Origin: Fulvia fulva
Lineage: Eukaryota; Ascomycota; Dothideomycetes; Mycosphaerellales; Mycosphaerellaceae
Reading direction: 5' to 3'
Assembly: GCF_020509005.1 (NCBI RefSeq)
Contig: NC_063016.1
Span: 3,596,001 to 3,660,000, forward strand
Length of the DNA: 64,000 nucleotides
Positions 43,421 through 54,144 of the stretch are shown one piece after another (the first letter of the stretch is position 1; each line of letters starts with the position of its first letter). A program made the translations under genes and the position numbers. The notes below the pieces were generated by a model, which searched no databases, was not told the DNA's origin, and saw only the letters and a program-made list of their open reading frames with translations.

Positions 43421-46400
43421 CTACCCTATCTGCAACCCCCCTCGCTTCCGCCTCTTGTCTATCCACTCCTCCGTCTCGCTCGCGAGGCTAAACTGCTGGA
43501 GGTATCCCTGCTGTAGTATCCACCGAGAGATTCGGCGAATGTTGCCTTTGTCCCTAATAATTGACTTGTAGTCTCTCCTTCCCGCTTGGTGCCTCCAATT
43601 TCCCCTGCCTCTCGCCCACTGCGGGCATCGTAGTAGCATATGTTCTGGGTTTTGCGATGGGTAGCCACACTGGCAGGCTGGGCTATAGATGTCTAGTGCG
43701 CGTCTTCTGAACAGGTAGGCCCTTAATCCAATGTGTTCGGACCTGATTTGGATCGCTATGCTTGCTTCGGCCCTTGTCAGGTCCCTATATAGCTGGTAAT
43801 TGTGTCTCTGGAAGGCTCGGAGCGCTATCGGGCCTGTTGTCTTAGGGGGCTTCCTTTTCCAGTCCTGCTCCCATAGGCAGCTCGCTATCTGTTCCGCTAG
43901 GTTTTGGGTCTTAGCCTTGCTCCCGCCGGCCTGGCGAGTCCTACGCTCCTCCTCCTTTCGTGCTAGCCATTCGGTGCTTGTCTGTACGGCCGTAAAGGTC
44001 GTAAGGTCATCCTCTTTTTGGCTTGTCCTATATCCTGCCCCTCTCCGGTAGCGGCTTTCTATCTTATTCTTTGCCTCCTGGATCGTGGTTTGTGCTAGGT
44101 AACCTGTCGTCTTTGCCGCGTATTGAATTCTCATTCCCCGGATGTACTGGCCGATTGGTGGTATTCCTGTCTCCATTTCTACCGTGCTTGTTGACGTTGT
44201 CTTGTATGCGCCTAGTACCCTACGTAGGTTGCCTGCCTGTGTCCTGTTTAGGGGTTGCTCTATCCGTTTCGGGATCGGCTTGCCTGCGCCTCCTGTTCCC
44301 CAAATCTGTGCCCCGTACAACATAGCTGGTCTGACGATCGCCTTATACATTACTCTTGCCTTGTCGAATGTTGCTCCCCATGTAGATGCCGTAAGCCTCT
44401 TTATCGAGGCTTCATTGACTTGCGCTCGACTCTGGGCTTTCTTAATCTGTACATTCCAGCTTAGCTTCGGGTCGAGCCAGATCCCTAGTACTCGTAGCTC
44501 CGCTGATGGCTTGGTCTCGTAGCCTTGGATTCTTACCGCCGCCTTCATATTATGGTGTGTTCTCGCTTTACTGAAGTGTATAAGTTGGTACTTTTCAGGG
44601 GCGAACCGGGCACCATGCTTCTTTGCCCACTCCTCGCATTTCTTGTGCCTATCTTCAAGGAGGCGACAGTTCTCTTCTGTCGAGTCTGACCAGGCTAGGA
44701 TGTTTGTATCGTCTACGAACCCCGATGCTGAGGTTTGCGGAGAGGTGAGTAGGGGGATTAGATCCGACATAAATATTAGAAACAGGATAGGGGAGAGAGT
44801 AGATCCCTGAGGTATTCCAGTCTCTGCCTTCACCGGGTCGGACGTGTACCTTCCTAGGACTAGGTATGTCGTCCGTTCCTGGAGAAAGGAGAAGACGAAC
44901 GACGTTGCCCACTGGGGGATGCCTTTCTGCTGTAGGATATGTATTAGCCTTTGGTGTGAGACGTTGTCGAAGGCCCCTGCGATGTCGAGGGATAGTAAGG
45001 ACGCCGCTCGGTTCCTGCCGTAGTGCCAGAGGGTCTGGATTTGCTCCGTAATTAGCTCCATTGCTGTTAGTGTCGATCGCTGGCTTCTTCCCCCCATCTG
45101 TGTTGCTGGGAGTACGTGGTTGTCCTCGGCAAGCTGCGTAAGTCTCTGGGCTACTATCTTTTCTAGGACCTTCCCTATCGTATTTAGAAGTGCTATTGGT
45201 CTGTACGACTTGGGCTGAGTATAGTCTTCCTTCTGTGGCTTGCGTAGCACTACTGTCATAGACTCTCTGTACGGCTTCGGGTGATACCCTAGCCGTAGGC
45301 ACGCGGTAAATAGGTTTGCAAGGCTCGGCGCGATCTCTTCTCTACACTCTTTTAGCAGTACGTTTGGTATCCTGTCTGGGCCTGGGGCTTTTCGTCCCTT
45401 TAGCTTACTTATGACTCCTGTTACTGTGTTAGGGCTAACCGCCCAATCCATGTCCAGGGGTTCCGGGTATGTGCTCGGGTCGATGTCCGTAAGGTCTGCC
45501 TCTACTTGCGTCGAAAAGAAATGGTCGGCTAACGCTTTTGCCTTGCCCCGGGGCGTAGCCTGGGCAATCCCTTCGCGGTCTACGATTGGGGGGAAGTGAG
45601 GGGCTTGTTGCTCTTCAGGTAGTCGTGCCCATTTAGCAAGTCTCCACATCTGTTCCGGGTTTTCTGTAACGAGCCCGATCGTCGCTCTCCAGTCCTGCAG
45701 CTTATCGCGTCTTATCTGTGCCTTCTTCTCTTGTGTCGCGTGGCAGTATTGCTCCCACGTCTCTTGGGTGTGCTCCTTCGTCCACTGTCGCCTTGCCCTT
45801 CTAGCCTCCCTTACCTTCGTAGAGCATTCAGGGGTCCAGAAGGCCTTCTGCTGCGTTGAGGGCCGGAGTAACGGCGTGTATTGTTCCGCTGCTTGCCATA
45901 TGACCGAGGTAATCTGTTCCGCTGCTTGATCTAGCTGAGCTGTCGTCTCGAGTTCTCTATGCTGTGGTAGGTTCGCTATTAGGAAGCCTCTTATGTCGTC
46001 CCAGCGTGCCTTCTTCCAGTTACGGCGTGGTTCGTTTGCTGGCTCCTCTATCGCCTTCACCCCTAGCGTCGTTTGGATAGGGATATGGTCTGAGGAGGCT
46101 TCTAGCGCGTAGTTCGGTCGGCATTGGACTAGTCTCTCTTCAAGTTCTCGTGATAGAAAGCATAGGTCGATCGTGCTTGCACTAGTACGGGCCTTCCACG
46201 TCTCTGTTCCCTTTGGTGTTACTAAGGCCATTCCGTAGCGTGCGGTTATGTCCAGTAGCTTCCCCCCTAGAAATGCGTGCGGGGGAGTGAATTCGAGTCC
46301 CCACTGTGGGTGGTGGAGGTTGAAGTCGCCGAGGAGTACTTGCTTCGTGTCTTGGCTTAGGGTCCGCTCTAGGTGGGCGAGGGTTCCTAGTTCCCTACTC

Positions 46401-46774
46401 GTCCGACCCCGCGGTGGCGGGTTGTAAACGTTATGGATCTGGATAGGGCCTTGTGTCGTGTCGATCTGGATTGATGTTATGTCTCCTAGGTTGCCCTGCT
46501 GCGGTAGTATAACCTTCCACGACTCAAGGTCTATAGTCTTGCTTACGTATATACATGTCCTCGGGATGACGCCTCGTTGGCCCGCGATTACGGTGTGGTA
46601 TCTCCGGTCATTACAAGTGGCTGGGAGTCCTACGTAGGGGTTGATCCATGGTTCCTGTACCGCAATAACGTGGTGCCGTAGCGGGTCTAGCTCTTGTAGA
46701 AAGTGGCGCTGGACCTTGTCCCTACTTTTGTTTACGTTGTACTGTACGATAGTGATGTCGTCGTATAGTATCAT
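43421..46774 (-). CDS. LINE-B ORF2, endonuclease-reverse transcriptase (1117 aa)
   Basis: Intact pol of a Tad-like LINE, which nicks target DNA and reverse-transcribes the element RNA at the nick. Residues 1-235 are an AP endonuclease: IVQYNVNKSRDKV, AVQEPW, LGDFNLHHPQW and SSDHIPI (about 228). RT covers about 440-760: KAPGPDRIPNVLLK (about 466), YRPIALLNTIGK, LLSLDIAGAFDNVSH, GIPQGSTLSPILF and SGFVDDTN (about 687), with FVDD replacing the usual YADD. The thumb region is LRVLGIWLDP. The C-terminal CQCGYPSQNPEHMLLRC motif (about 1034) is the LINE zinc finger. I see no RNase H motif between RT and the finger; the region about 930-980 is a charged linker. The start ATG overlaps the ORF1 stop as ATGA, so translation is probably by termination-reinitiation. 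No premature stop. Confidence 0.95.
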   Translation of the reverse strand: MILYDDITIVQYNVNKSRDKVQRHFLQELDPLRHHVIAVQEPWINPYVGLPATCNDRRYHTVIAGQRGVIPRTCIYVSKTIDLESWKVILPQQGNLGDITSIQIDTTQGPIQIHNVYNPPPRGRTSRELGTLAHLERTLSQDTKQVLLGDFNLHHPQWGLEFTPPHAFLGGKLLDITARYGMALVTPKGTETWKARTSASTIDLCFLSRELEERLVQCRPNYALEASSDHIPIQTTLGVKAIEEPANEPRRNWKKARWDDIRGFLIANLPQHRELETTAQLDQAAEQITSVIWQAAEQYTPLLRPSTQQKAFWTPECSTKVREARRARRQWTKEHTQETWEQYCHATQEKKAQIRRDKLQDWRATIGLVTENPEQMWRLAKWARLPEEQQAPHFPPIVDREGIAQATPRGKAKALADHFFSTQVEADLTDIDPSTYPEPLDMDWAVSPNTVTGVISKLKGRKAPGPDRIPNVLLKECREEIAPSLANLFTACLRLGYHPKPYRESMTVVLRKPQKEDYTQPKSYRPIALLNTIGKVLEKIVAQRLTQLAEDNHVLPATQMGGRSQRSTLTAMELITEQIQTLWHYGRNRAASLLSLDIAGAFDNVSHQRLIHILQQKGIPQWATSFVFSFLQERTTYLVLGRYTSDPVKAETGIPQGSTLSPILFLIFMSDLIPLLTSPQTSASGFVDDTNILAWSDSTEENCRLLEDRHKKCEEWAKKHGARFAPEKYQLIHFSKARTHHNMKAAVRIQGYETKPSAELRVLGIWLDPKLSWNVQIKKAQSRAQVNEASIKRLTASTWGATFDKARVMYKAIVRPAMLYGAQIWGTGGAGKPIPKRIEQPLNRTQAGNLRRVLGAYKTTSTSTVEMETGIPPIGQYIRGMRIQYAAKTTGYLAQTTIQEAKNKIESRYRRGAGYRTSQKEDDLTTFTAVQTSTEWLARKEEERRTRQAGGSKAKTQNLAEQIASCLWEQDWKRKPPKTTGPIALRAFQRHNYQLYRDLTRAEASIAIQIRSEHIGLRAYLFRRRALDIYSPACQCGYPSQNPEHMLLRCPQWARGRGNWRHQAGRRDYKSIIRDKGNIRRISRWILQQGYLQQFSLASETEEWIDKRRKRGGLQIG

Positions 46775-48120
46775 TCGTTATCCGTGAGGTCCATTTCCGT
46801 GCTGACCTGCTGTGTCTCCTGAGCCTGTATCTCGCTGTCCGGCTGGCCCTGGGGCCGCTGGGGCGCCCCAAAGATTCGCATTTGGCCTAGTTCGTTGGCT
46901 GCCCGGTTAAGGTGTCGAGGCCGACCGGGAGGTGGATGCGTTTGCGGTTGGGTTCCCTTGTTCGTCTCTTCTGCCCTCTTCCTTTTGCTCGGCTCGAAGC
47001 CCTTGTACACGGTAGGTCCCTCCTGTTGTCGTTGGGGGTACCTAGCTGGTGTAGAGATCCTTGCTTGTCTCGCTCGTTCTTGTGCTGCTATTCTAGCCGG
47101 GCATTGGCTTGAATACGCTGGGTGCCTTCTGCCGCAGCATGCGCACCTGCTCTCCTTTTTTGGGCATTCCCTTCCCTGGTGTGGGCCTGCGCAGTGAGGA
47201 CACCTTGGGGTCTTCTCCCCGCATTTTGAGGCTATGTGACCGTACTGTTGGCATTGGAAGCATTGTAGTACCCTGTGGCTGCTCTGATGGATCTCCGTGT
47301 CCATTCTCTCGCAGTTCCAGAATAGCCCATTGTCTAATATCTGGTTAGCTTGTTCCGCTGTCTCTACCCAAATAATAAGCGATGAATGCGTCTTTTCTCG
47401 GTCTACTGTCTTGTGCAGCCATGCCGCCTTCGTTAGTCGTACTCCTGGGGAGGTGTTCTGGTTCTGTACTTGGAGGTGGGGAAGGTCTTCGACCTTGAAT
47501 GTCCTAGGGACCCCGTGGGCGATGACGGTATACTGTTGGTGGAAGACTCGTGCCGACTTCGCGACTTTAGTAGTCCACTCCTTATAGGTCTCCAGCTTTC
47601 GTCTATCAGACTCTTGTGCGGTAAAGAGTCTTACTACGCCTGTTGCTTCTACCCTCGCCCCAACTACCTCCTTTTGGCCGATTCTGTCGACAATCTCCTT
47701 GCTTGTTAGGGCTGCGATTTCTTGTTTCTCCGCCGGATCAGTAATGTATAGGCGTACCGCCTTACTTTCCTTCGGAGGGGGTTGATTCTTGCCTGCTGCT
47801 ACTGTTGCCCATGTAGTTGGTTTCTGGGCTGCCTTCTGTGTTACTTGTTGGATTGTCTTCGGGATTTGGTATGATAGCGCTTTTAGCGCTCCTAGTAGCT
47901 GTGCTATGGTGTTCTTATATGCCCGGGCTGGGTGTTCGTCATCCCCTAGTAAGTTCTCCGCCTCCGTATATAGGGTCGTCCACGCTGTGTTGTTTGTCGT
48001 TGGCCTCTGCTTTCTGTATAGTGGGCCTTGGCTTGTGTCCTGGGTTTTTTCTTGGTTTGTTCCCCGGTTTGACTCTTGGTGCAGAATGTTCGCAAGGCTA
48101 TGGCTCTCGTTGGTTGCCAT
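46771..48120 (-). CDS. LINE-B ORF1, nucleic-acid-binding gag-like protein (449 aa)
   Basis: Intact ORF1 of the same LINE. The start at 48120 has a good context (AGGATGG). Residues 1-110 are polar and Gln/Thr-rich. Residues about 118-270 form the conserved central part (AVRLYITDPAEKQEIA, WTTKVAKSARVFHQQYTVIAHG, AAWLHK). Three knuckles lie at about 285-345: CFQCQQYGHIASKC, CPHCAGPHQGREC and CACCGRRHPAYSSQC. A basic, Pro/Gln-rich tail ends in an acidic stretch (EMDLTDNE). Such proteins coat LINE RNA and help form the RNP and strand transfer. It is similar in layout to LINE-A ORF1 (27541-28818) but clearly a different family. The stop TGA shares bases with the ORF2 ATG. Confidence 0.93.
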   Translation of the reverse strand: MATNESHSLANILHQESNRGTNQEKTQDTSQGPLYRKQRPTTNNTAWTTLYTEAENLLGDDEHPARAYKNTIAQLLGALKALSYQIPKTIQQVTQKAAQKPTTWATVAAGKNQPPPKESKAVRLYITDPAEKQEIAALTSKEIVDRIGQKEVVGARVEATGVVRLFTAQESDRRKLETYKEWTTKVAKSARVFHQQYTVIAHGVPRTFKVEDLPHLQVQNQNTSPGVRLTKAAWLHKTVDREKTHSSLIIWVETAEQANQILDNGLFWNCERMDTEIHQSSHRVLQCFQCQQYGHIASKCGEKTPRCPHCAGPHQGRECPKKESRCACCGRRHPAYSSQCPARIAAQERARQARISTPARYPQRQQEGPTVYKGFEPSKRKRAEETNKGTQPQTHPPPGRPRHLNRAANELGQMRIFGAPQRPQGQPDSEIQAQETQQVSTEMDLTDNE

Positions 48121-48369
48121 CCTTCGCTGTTGTTCGGGGTCGCGCTTCCTAATTGGGCAGTTGTCCTCCGCAACTCCGCAATTCTAGGGTCTGCCTTCAG
48201 GGGAAGGGGACCTCGGTTTTGGGGTTTTTTTTTGTATCACAATTGCGCCGCCGCCAGCGCAGGCGGGTCGCTACTGCTTGAGTAGATTGCTCGTCTTGAT
48301 AAGGGCTATCGATTGAATGGTCCTCGTCCTAGTACCCGAAAGAGTGCTCTAAAGGAATATCTATCCCTC
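48121..48369 (-). other. LINE-B 5' UTR
   Basis: About 249 nt of un-RIPed sequence upstream of ORF1. It contains an A9 run on the minus strand (T9 at about 48226-48234) and a GC-rich stretch near 48246-48270. LINEs of this kind carry an internal promoter here, but I see no motif I can name. Confidence 0.6.
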
Positions 48370-48400
48370 TATATAGGTATCTAACGTCTTATATACTATC
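48370..48400 (-). other. Short Gypsy-4 remnant between LINE-B and LINE-A3
   Basis: About 30 bp. Joined across LINE-B with one TATATA removed, it extends the Gypsy-4 protease-region frame (minus strand IPIYAALID). The rest of Gypsy-4 upstream is missing here. Confidence 0.4.
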
Positions 48401-51185
48401 TACAACGTATACTAGCGAGAACCCCTAAGCTAAACTAGGGAAAGGCCTACTAGGCTAACATCTAGGCGTACCTCGATAACTCTAAGAGGCTAGTCTAGAT
48501 CGCGTAGTAGTAATACAATAGTAAAGACGAGATAGACGAAGCAGTCTAGGGGTTAATAGACGAAATAAGAAAAGCGACCTTACTTTACGTTCCGCTTACC
48601 TAACTAACGACATAGTCCAAACTATACTAGACGCCGGAGTGCACTACGGTAGTAAGAGAAGCAAGGAGAGCCCGCCGGGTATAGACGAGTAGCTATAGCG
48701 AGGAGGCCTAGAACGTATATAGGGAGGCATATTAATAGAAGAAAGCTATAATACGAAGGGAGAAAGCAGTCGGCTAGAGGGCTATAGTAGAAGAAATCGC
48801 CGGCAAGCTAGAGAGGATGTAGAAGCTAGCGAAATAGGCCCGATAGGACCCTATATAGGGCCCCTCCTTCTCTATCCTAGCGCTATAATCGCCTAGTAGC
48901 CCGGTTAGCGACCCCGAGGCTAAGGCGCGTCTACTAGCTAGCAAGTTCTTCCCGCCCCTAGTCGAGGCTAATCTAAGCGACATAAACAGCTCTACTCCCC
49001 TAGCCCCTAGTATCGCGGTCTAATAGGAGGTGTCCGAGGGAGAAGTTACCGCTATACTAAGGAAGTTGCCGGCGAAGAAAGCCCCGGGGCCGGATAGGAT
49101 CCTAAACGAGCTACTAAAGAAGTGTAGAGATCAACTAGCCCTAGTAGTTATAGCGATCTTTAACGCCTACCTATAGACCGGGTACTACCCGATAGCTTTT
49201 AAACAATCGACGACAGTGGTCCTACGTAAGCCGTAGAAGGAAGACTATACGTAGGTAAAGTCGTACCGCCTAATTGCGCTCCTTAACACTCTTAGGAAGG
49301 CGCTTAAGAAGCTAGTTATAACGAGACTCTCCGAGGCGGTAGAGGAACACTCCCTACTCCCGGACACCTAGATAGGTACGCGCCTATAGCGATCGACGCT
49401 ATCCGCGATAGAACTTATCACCTCTTAGGTAAAGGCCATCTAGTATAAGAATAGGGACAAGGTAGCTTCCTTACTTAGCCTAGACATATCGGGAGCCTTC
49501 GACTACGTGTTATACCCGCGGCTACTCTATATCCTAAGGTCGAAGGGACTCCCTAAGTAGCTTATTAACTTCGTACGGTCCTACCTCTAAAACCGTAGTA
49601 CGTCGATCCTAGTCGGCTAGTATAGAAGCCTATTTTAAGTAGTCTACACTAGAATCCCGTAAGGCTTAACGCTAGTACCTATTCTGTTCCTCTTCTTTAT
49701 AGCGACGCTACTCCTAGCCCTAGAATCCTAGAACACCGCTACGAGCGGCTTCGTAGACGACACGAATATCCTAGCGTAGTCTTCCTCGACTAAGGAGAAC
49801 TATAGGCTACTAGAAGAGAAGTATAAGATCTACGAGGACTAGGCTAGGAGGCACGGGGCTCGGTTTGCCCTAGAAAAGTACAATCTAATACACTTTACGC
49901 GCCGGCTACGGTTCTATAATATGTAAGCTTCTATCTAGATATAGGGGCACACGACTAACCCGGCAAATCAGCTTAGGATCCTCGGACTATAGGTAGACCC
50001 GGCGCTACGGTAGAGGAAGTACGTATAGGCAATATTACGGAAAGCTAAACAGAATATAGCATTATACTAGAGGCTCACTACGTCTATATAGGGGGCGGAC
50101 TTCCGGTAGTTACGACTTCTATATACGGCTATTATACGGCCAGTCCTTACCTATAGTAGCTAAGTGTAGTCCTTAGGCGAGAGGGCCTACCTATCGAAGG
50201 GACTCGTCGCGCCGCTAGCGAAGATCTAAAACTAATGCCTAAGGAAGGTCACCGGGGTATATAAGTCGATACTAACGAGGATACTTAAGTACGAGACCGC
50301 TATACCGCCGATCGACCTATATATCTAGGGACTACGGACCTCCTACTTAGGCAAGTCGGCATAGTACCTAGTATAGAAGGTCATCGCTAGTGTAGTCGTA
50401 AGGGCCCGCGAATTAGTACTAGCGTATAGGGGTATTCGACCCGGAAACGAGCCGAACTACTAGGTAAGGGACGAATAGCTAGTAATATAATAGGAAGGTA
50501 AGAAATCGTTTATAGAGCAACTATAGAAAGAGAGGTAGAACAACTAGGTTGTAGGGTATAGTAGACGCCCTTAGCTAGCGGGACAACCTAAGGAATAGTT
50601 AGCTACAAAATCCGCGGTCAAGCACCCCCCGAAGCTTATCTACTACCGCCTTACGAGGGTATAGAGTAGTATAGTAACCTAACTACGAAGCGAACACATC
50701 GGCCTCTAGGGGTACCTATTATAGAGGAAGGTTCTAGGATACACGAATACTAGCTACCCCTACGGCTATCGCTCCTAGAACGTACGGTACGCACTCCTCG
50801 TCTATCCGAGGTAGTCGCTAGGAAGGGGGGAGTAGATAGTAAAGGCGAGGAACCGGACGATTAGGGCACTTCTTAATAACGCTAAGGACCTACGGCGTAT
50901 TACGAACTAGATACTAGAGAAGGGCTAGCTAGAACAGTACCGCCTAGTAGGAGCAGTATAGAAAGAGAGGACACGACGTAGCGCGACGAGACCGGCTAGG
51001 AGCGGGGGCTAACGGGGTAGTGACATAGACTACGTACGTTTAGAGGGAAAGCTAAACTAGATAAGGAGTAGTCGGGGGCGGGAAGGGTTTTCACCTTTTC
51101 GGGGTTCCCTTTGTACATAACAATAGATATATACCTATATAGGCCGGATAGGGTCCTAGAACAGGGGAATGACAAATCTATCTAT
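48401..51185 (+). mobile_element. LINE-A copy A3, 5'-truncated, RIP-degraded
   Basis: Plus-strand LINE-A starting within the ORF2 endonuclease-to-RT linker (equivalent to about 60257 in A2) and ending in GACAAATCTATCTAT. RT blocks AKKAPGPDRI (about 49070) and SGFVDD (about 49745) and the Cys-rich end (about 50750-50800) are readable between stops. Long stretches are identical to A2, including rare surviving CA/TG sites. The right flank is copia C2 RT and the left flank a gypsy remnant, so I could not find a clear target duplication. Confidence 0.85.
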
Positions 51186-54144
51186 TATATCTAATAGTAG
51201 GTGTAAAGGTCTCTTCGAAGTCAACCCTATATTTCTATAAAAACCCTCTTATAACTAGTCTTGCCTTAAACTTCTTAATAGCTCTACTAATCATTCTTTT
51301 CACATTAAAGACCCACCTAGAAGTAATTAGATTCGTACCCTTTAGCGGTACAACTGCTTCCTAGGTATTATTACTTACTAAGGCAATAAGTTCGTTCTCG
51401 ATTACCTCTTTCTATATATATCCCTATTCGGGGTCTCCTACGGCTACCTTATAGGACTTTAGGATTAGCACTTCCTACTAATAGGCTATAGCCTACCTAA
51501 TAGTAGCAAATATATGTTCTTCTACGTCGTTTAGAATCTCCTCTACCTAGCTTATTATAGAGTCTAGATAGAACATCTAGGTAATAAGAGCCTTATAGTA
51601 TTTGGCCTTATACTCTTTAGAGTCATTATCTCCGTCCCCCCTTAACCTCTTATTGCCTATAACCTAAGGTGGCGCTAGGTGTTCGGATGGGTCGAACTGA
51701 ACGATATCTTCTTTTTCTTTTATTAGAGTACCCTAATCTCTAAACTTCTAGTATTCCCTAATGTCCTTTAGGGGAGGGGGAAGTTGTATAAACAGCGGTT
51801 ACTATAGTGTTAATAACTTAGGTAGGTTCTGTATAGATCCACCGTTATCGACCTTCGATAGTGTTAAAACCGCCTTAATATTTTCTCCTAGCCTTCGTAA
51901 CGGTGTCTCTAATAATCCCCTATCGGAAAATTTCGCCCTAAAGGGCTTCCTCCTAACAGGATTACGCTATAGCGCTCGACTCGGCTAGTTAGTAAAGGTA
52001 ATACCAAGATCTATATCTCCCCCCTTCTTATTCTTAAACTAGTCGACGTGACTATACGCTTTTATAGCTTTTATGTCGGGATCCTAGAACAGCTATTGTT
52101 TTATAGTATTTTCTAAGTAGCCTATAAACACGGCTTCTTTTCCTCGGTTTATCAACTTGTCTCTCCTCAAGCCTTAAGGTTAGGCTCTTAGGTCTATATA
52201 GACTATAGCTTTATATCCCTAGACGCGGAAATGGTCGACTAACGGTACTTAGCTAGTAAAGGCTTCTTCTAGTAAAAGAGCAATACTATTAATAATCGGA
52301 CTATTAGGTAGTCTATTTCTAATTATAGTCTATACTTATAAAGCTTCTAGCTAGAACTTAACTAGTATACTAGAGTCTTTAAGTATAGCCCGGACTATAT
52401 TCTTAGAGGCTTGAATTGACCTTTCTATAGGTCTATTTTGAAGAGAGTTATAGGCATTAGTTGTGTCTATCTAAGTGCCAAACTCCTTCTCCTACTCTTT
52501 TAGTAAGGCGAGAATTTCCTTTATACTATTACTACGGATCGTAGACAGAAAGCACCTTGACTACCGTTCTGCCTAGACCTTCTAATCCCGTAGGGCTATA
52601 GGAGCGTCGCTCCTAGCCTTTAAAGGGATCACCTACTTCTTCCTAGAGAAGTTGTCTATAATCTTAAGCTAATATTTATATCCTAGCCTAGAGACTACGC
52701 CCTAAAAAGGCCTATAGATGTCAATAGAGATAAGGGCCAGCCTCTCCCCTTTCCTCTCTATAGTAGGTCCTTTGAACTTCCTTATGTTTATAAGGGAGCA
52801 GACCTTACAATTCTAGTGTTTAGAAGGAACAGGAATAGGATCCTTCTTATTAGTAACTCTATATAGGTTTCTTAGTAGTCCCTTACTAAGGTGTACATAT
52901 CTTCTATACTATAGCTCCTACTGATCTTCGGACTTAGTGTTAGCTATAGCAGTACCGTCACGTTCTTAAGAGAGTATACTATTATACTATAGCTTAAGAA
53001 TTTCCGAGATCGAGTAGATAAACGGTACTCCTCCTTGAAGTTTGGTCTAGATAACGGGTTTACTAGACAAGGATTTTAGGGTGAAACTAGGTAGTTAGAT
53101 AGCAAACTATTAGCTAAACTGATTCTACGAAACAAGACTAACTCTAAGGCTAGGAACAAATAGGACATTTTCTAAGACAATTTGCTTTCTAGAAGGACTA
53201 CCTATTACTACACTTCCTATATATGTAGCTTATAGATAGCCACCCCTAACCTTGATCTACTTCCTCTTTTAAAGAGGCTTTAGTGTCCTAAATAGTGAAT
53301 CTTAGTTAGTTATATATAATGATGTATAAGAGTTAAGCAACCACTCGGACGAGGAGTACTTACCTTTAGCTTCTATAGTAGAATAGGCAACCTCATTAAC
53401 ATTATTATCTTCTAATAGTATCTTAGAGTCTAATGTATCTTCCTAGGTCGTATAGGCCCTTATAGGCTTACTAGAGGAGGCCTTTGGCTTGCGGCTCTCC
53501 TTTATCTACTTTATAAGGTCCGTTATTACCTTAAGGACATTACGAAGGTTTAGTAATAATAACCTCCTACGAGGTAGTAACGGTTGTCTCTTAGTAGGGT
53601 AGGTAACCCTAGCTAGTTTGTCCTTGTTCCTAACAGCCTACTAAGCTATAGAAAGGTATAGGCACTTGCTTATAAAATGGTCACTATTATAGAGATAGCA
53701 CGTAAGCTTGCCCTAGAAACCCTTCTTAGCGAACATAGCTATCCCTTAATAAATCATTAATTCTTGCTTCTCCCTAAGGATTATAAGAATGTCTTGTAGT
53801 AAGAGATTTACCTAGGCATTAATTATATCGCGAATTGAGCTACATGAGTCTAGTAGAGCTACTAAGAGTTACTAGATCTTTCTATCCTTAGTCTTGATGT
53901 CTTAGAACTAAGGCGAGATTAAAACAGCCCTCCTTATAATTAAGCTAAGCTCCTACTAGGCGTTATCTATTAACTAGTCCTCTGTTATTACGAAATTGGT
54001 GTATTGCTAAAGCAAACTTTTTCTAGTAGCGAGAAGTCTTCTCTTATATTTAGCTTTAGCCTATTCCTATAACTCCTTCGTATACCGGATCTCGTATATT
54101 ATCTCTTAGTTATCTATCGACAGACAGATATACATCTTATATAG
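51186..54144 (-). pseudogene. Copia C2 gag end, PR, IN and start of RT, broken
   Basis: Reading leftwards: a gag end with a knuckle-like C-x2-C-type segment near 53700-53650, then a protease-like region. A GAG-pre/integrase part follows, with a Cys motif (CKVCSLINI type) near 52805 and KGPTIERKGERLALISIDI near 52770-52715. A distal integrase segment lies near 52440-52310, then the linker, then RT beginning KGTNLITSRWVFNVKR-type sequence near 51340-51290 and ETFTPTIRY. Stops are frequent. The open stretch on the opposite strand at 51761-51988 is a shadow. Confidence 0.7.

Larger units (their letters stand above)
43227..48369 (-). mobile_element. LINE-B, full-length, intact and un-RIPed Tad-like LINE
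   Basis: A 5.14-kb minus-strand non-LTR retrotransposon in the protease region of Gypsy-4, probably with the short target duplication TATATA (43221-43226, 48370-48375). Using it, the host protease frame rejoins (IPIYAALID). It has a 5' UTR of about 250 nt, ORF1 and ORF2 both fully open, a 194-nt 3' UTR with stem-loop, and an (ATCT)n tail. CA and TG are frequent throughout and the change to CpA-poor flanks is abrupt at both ends. RIPed copies lie at 381-3775 and 14817-15729. It is therefore a recent insertion that has not passed through RIP, and is plausibly active. Confidence 0.93.

Noticed and set aside
43800..48285. Many plus-strand open frames opposite LINE-B
   Set aside because: Shadows of the two real ORFs on the minus strand; they have no domain and no independent context.
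51761..51988. 75-codon plus-strand frame
   Set aside because: Opposite strand of the copia C2 pol linker; no domain.
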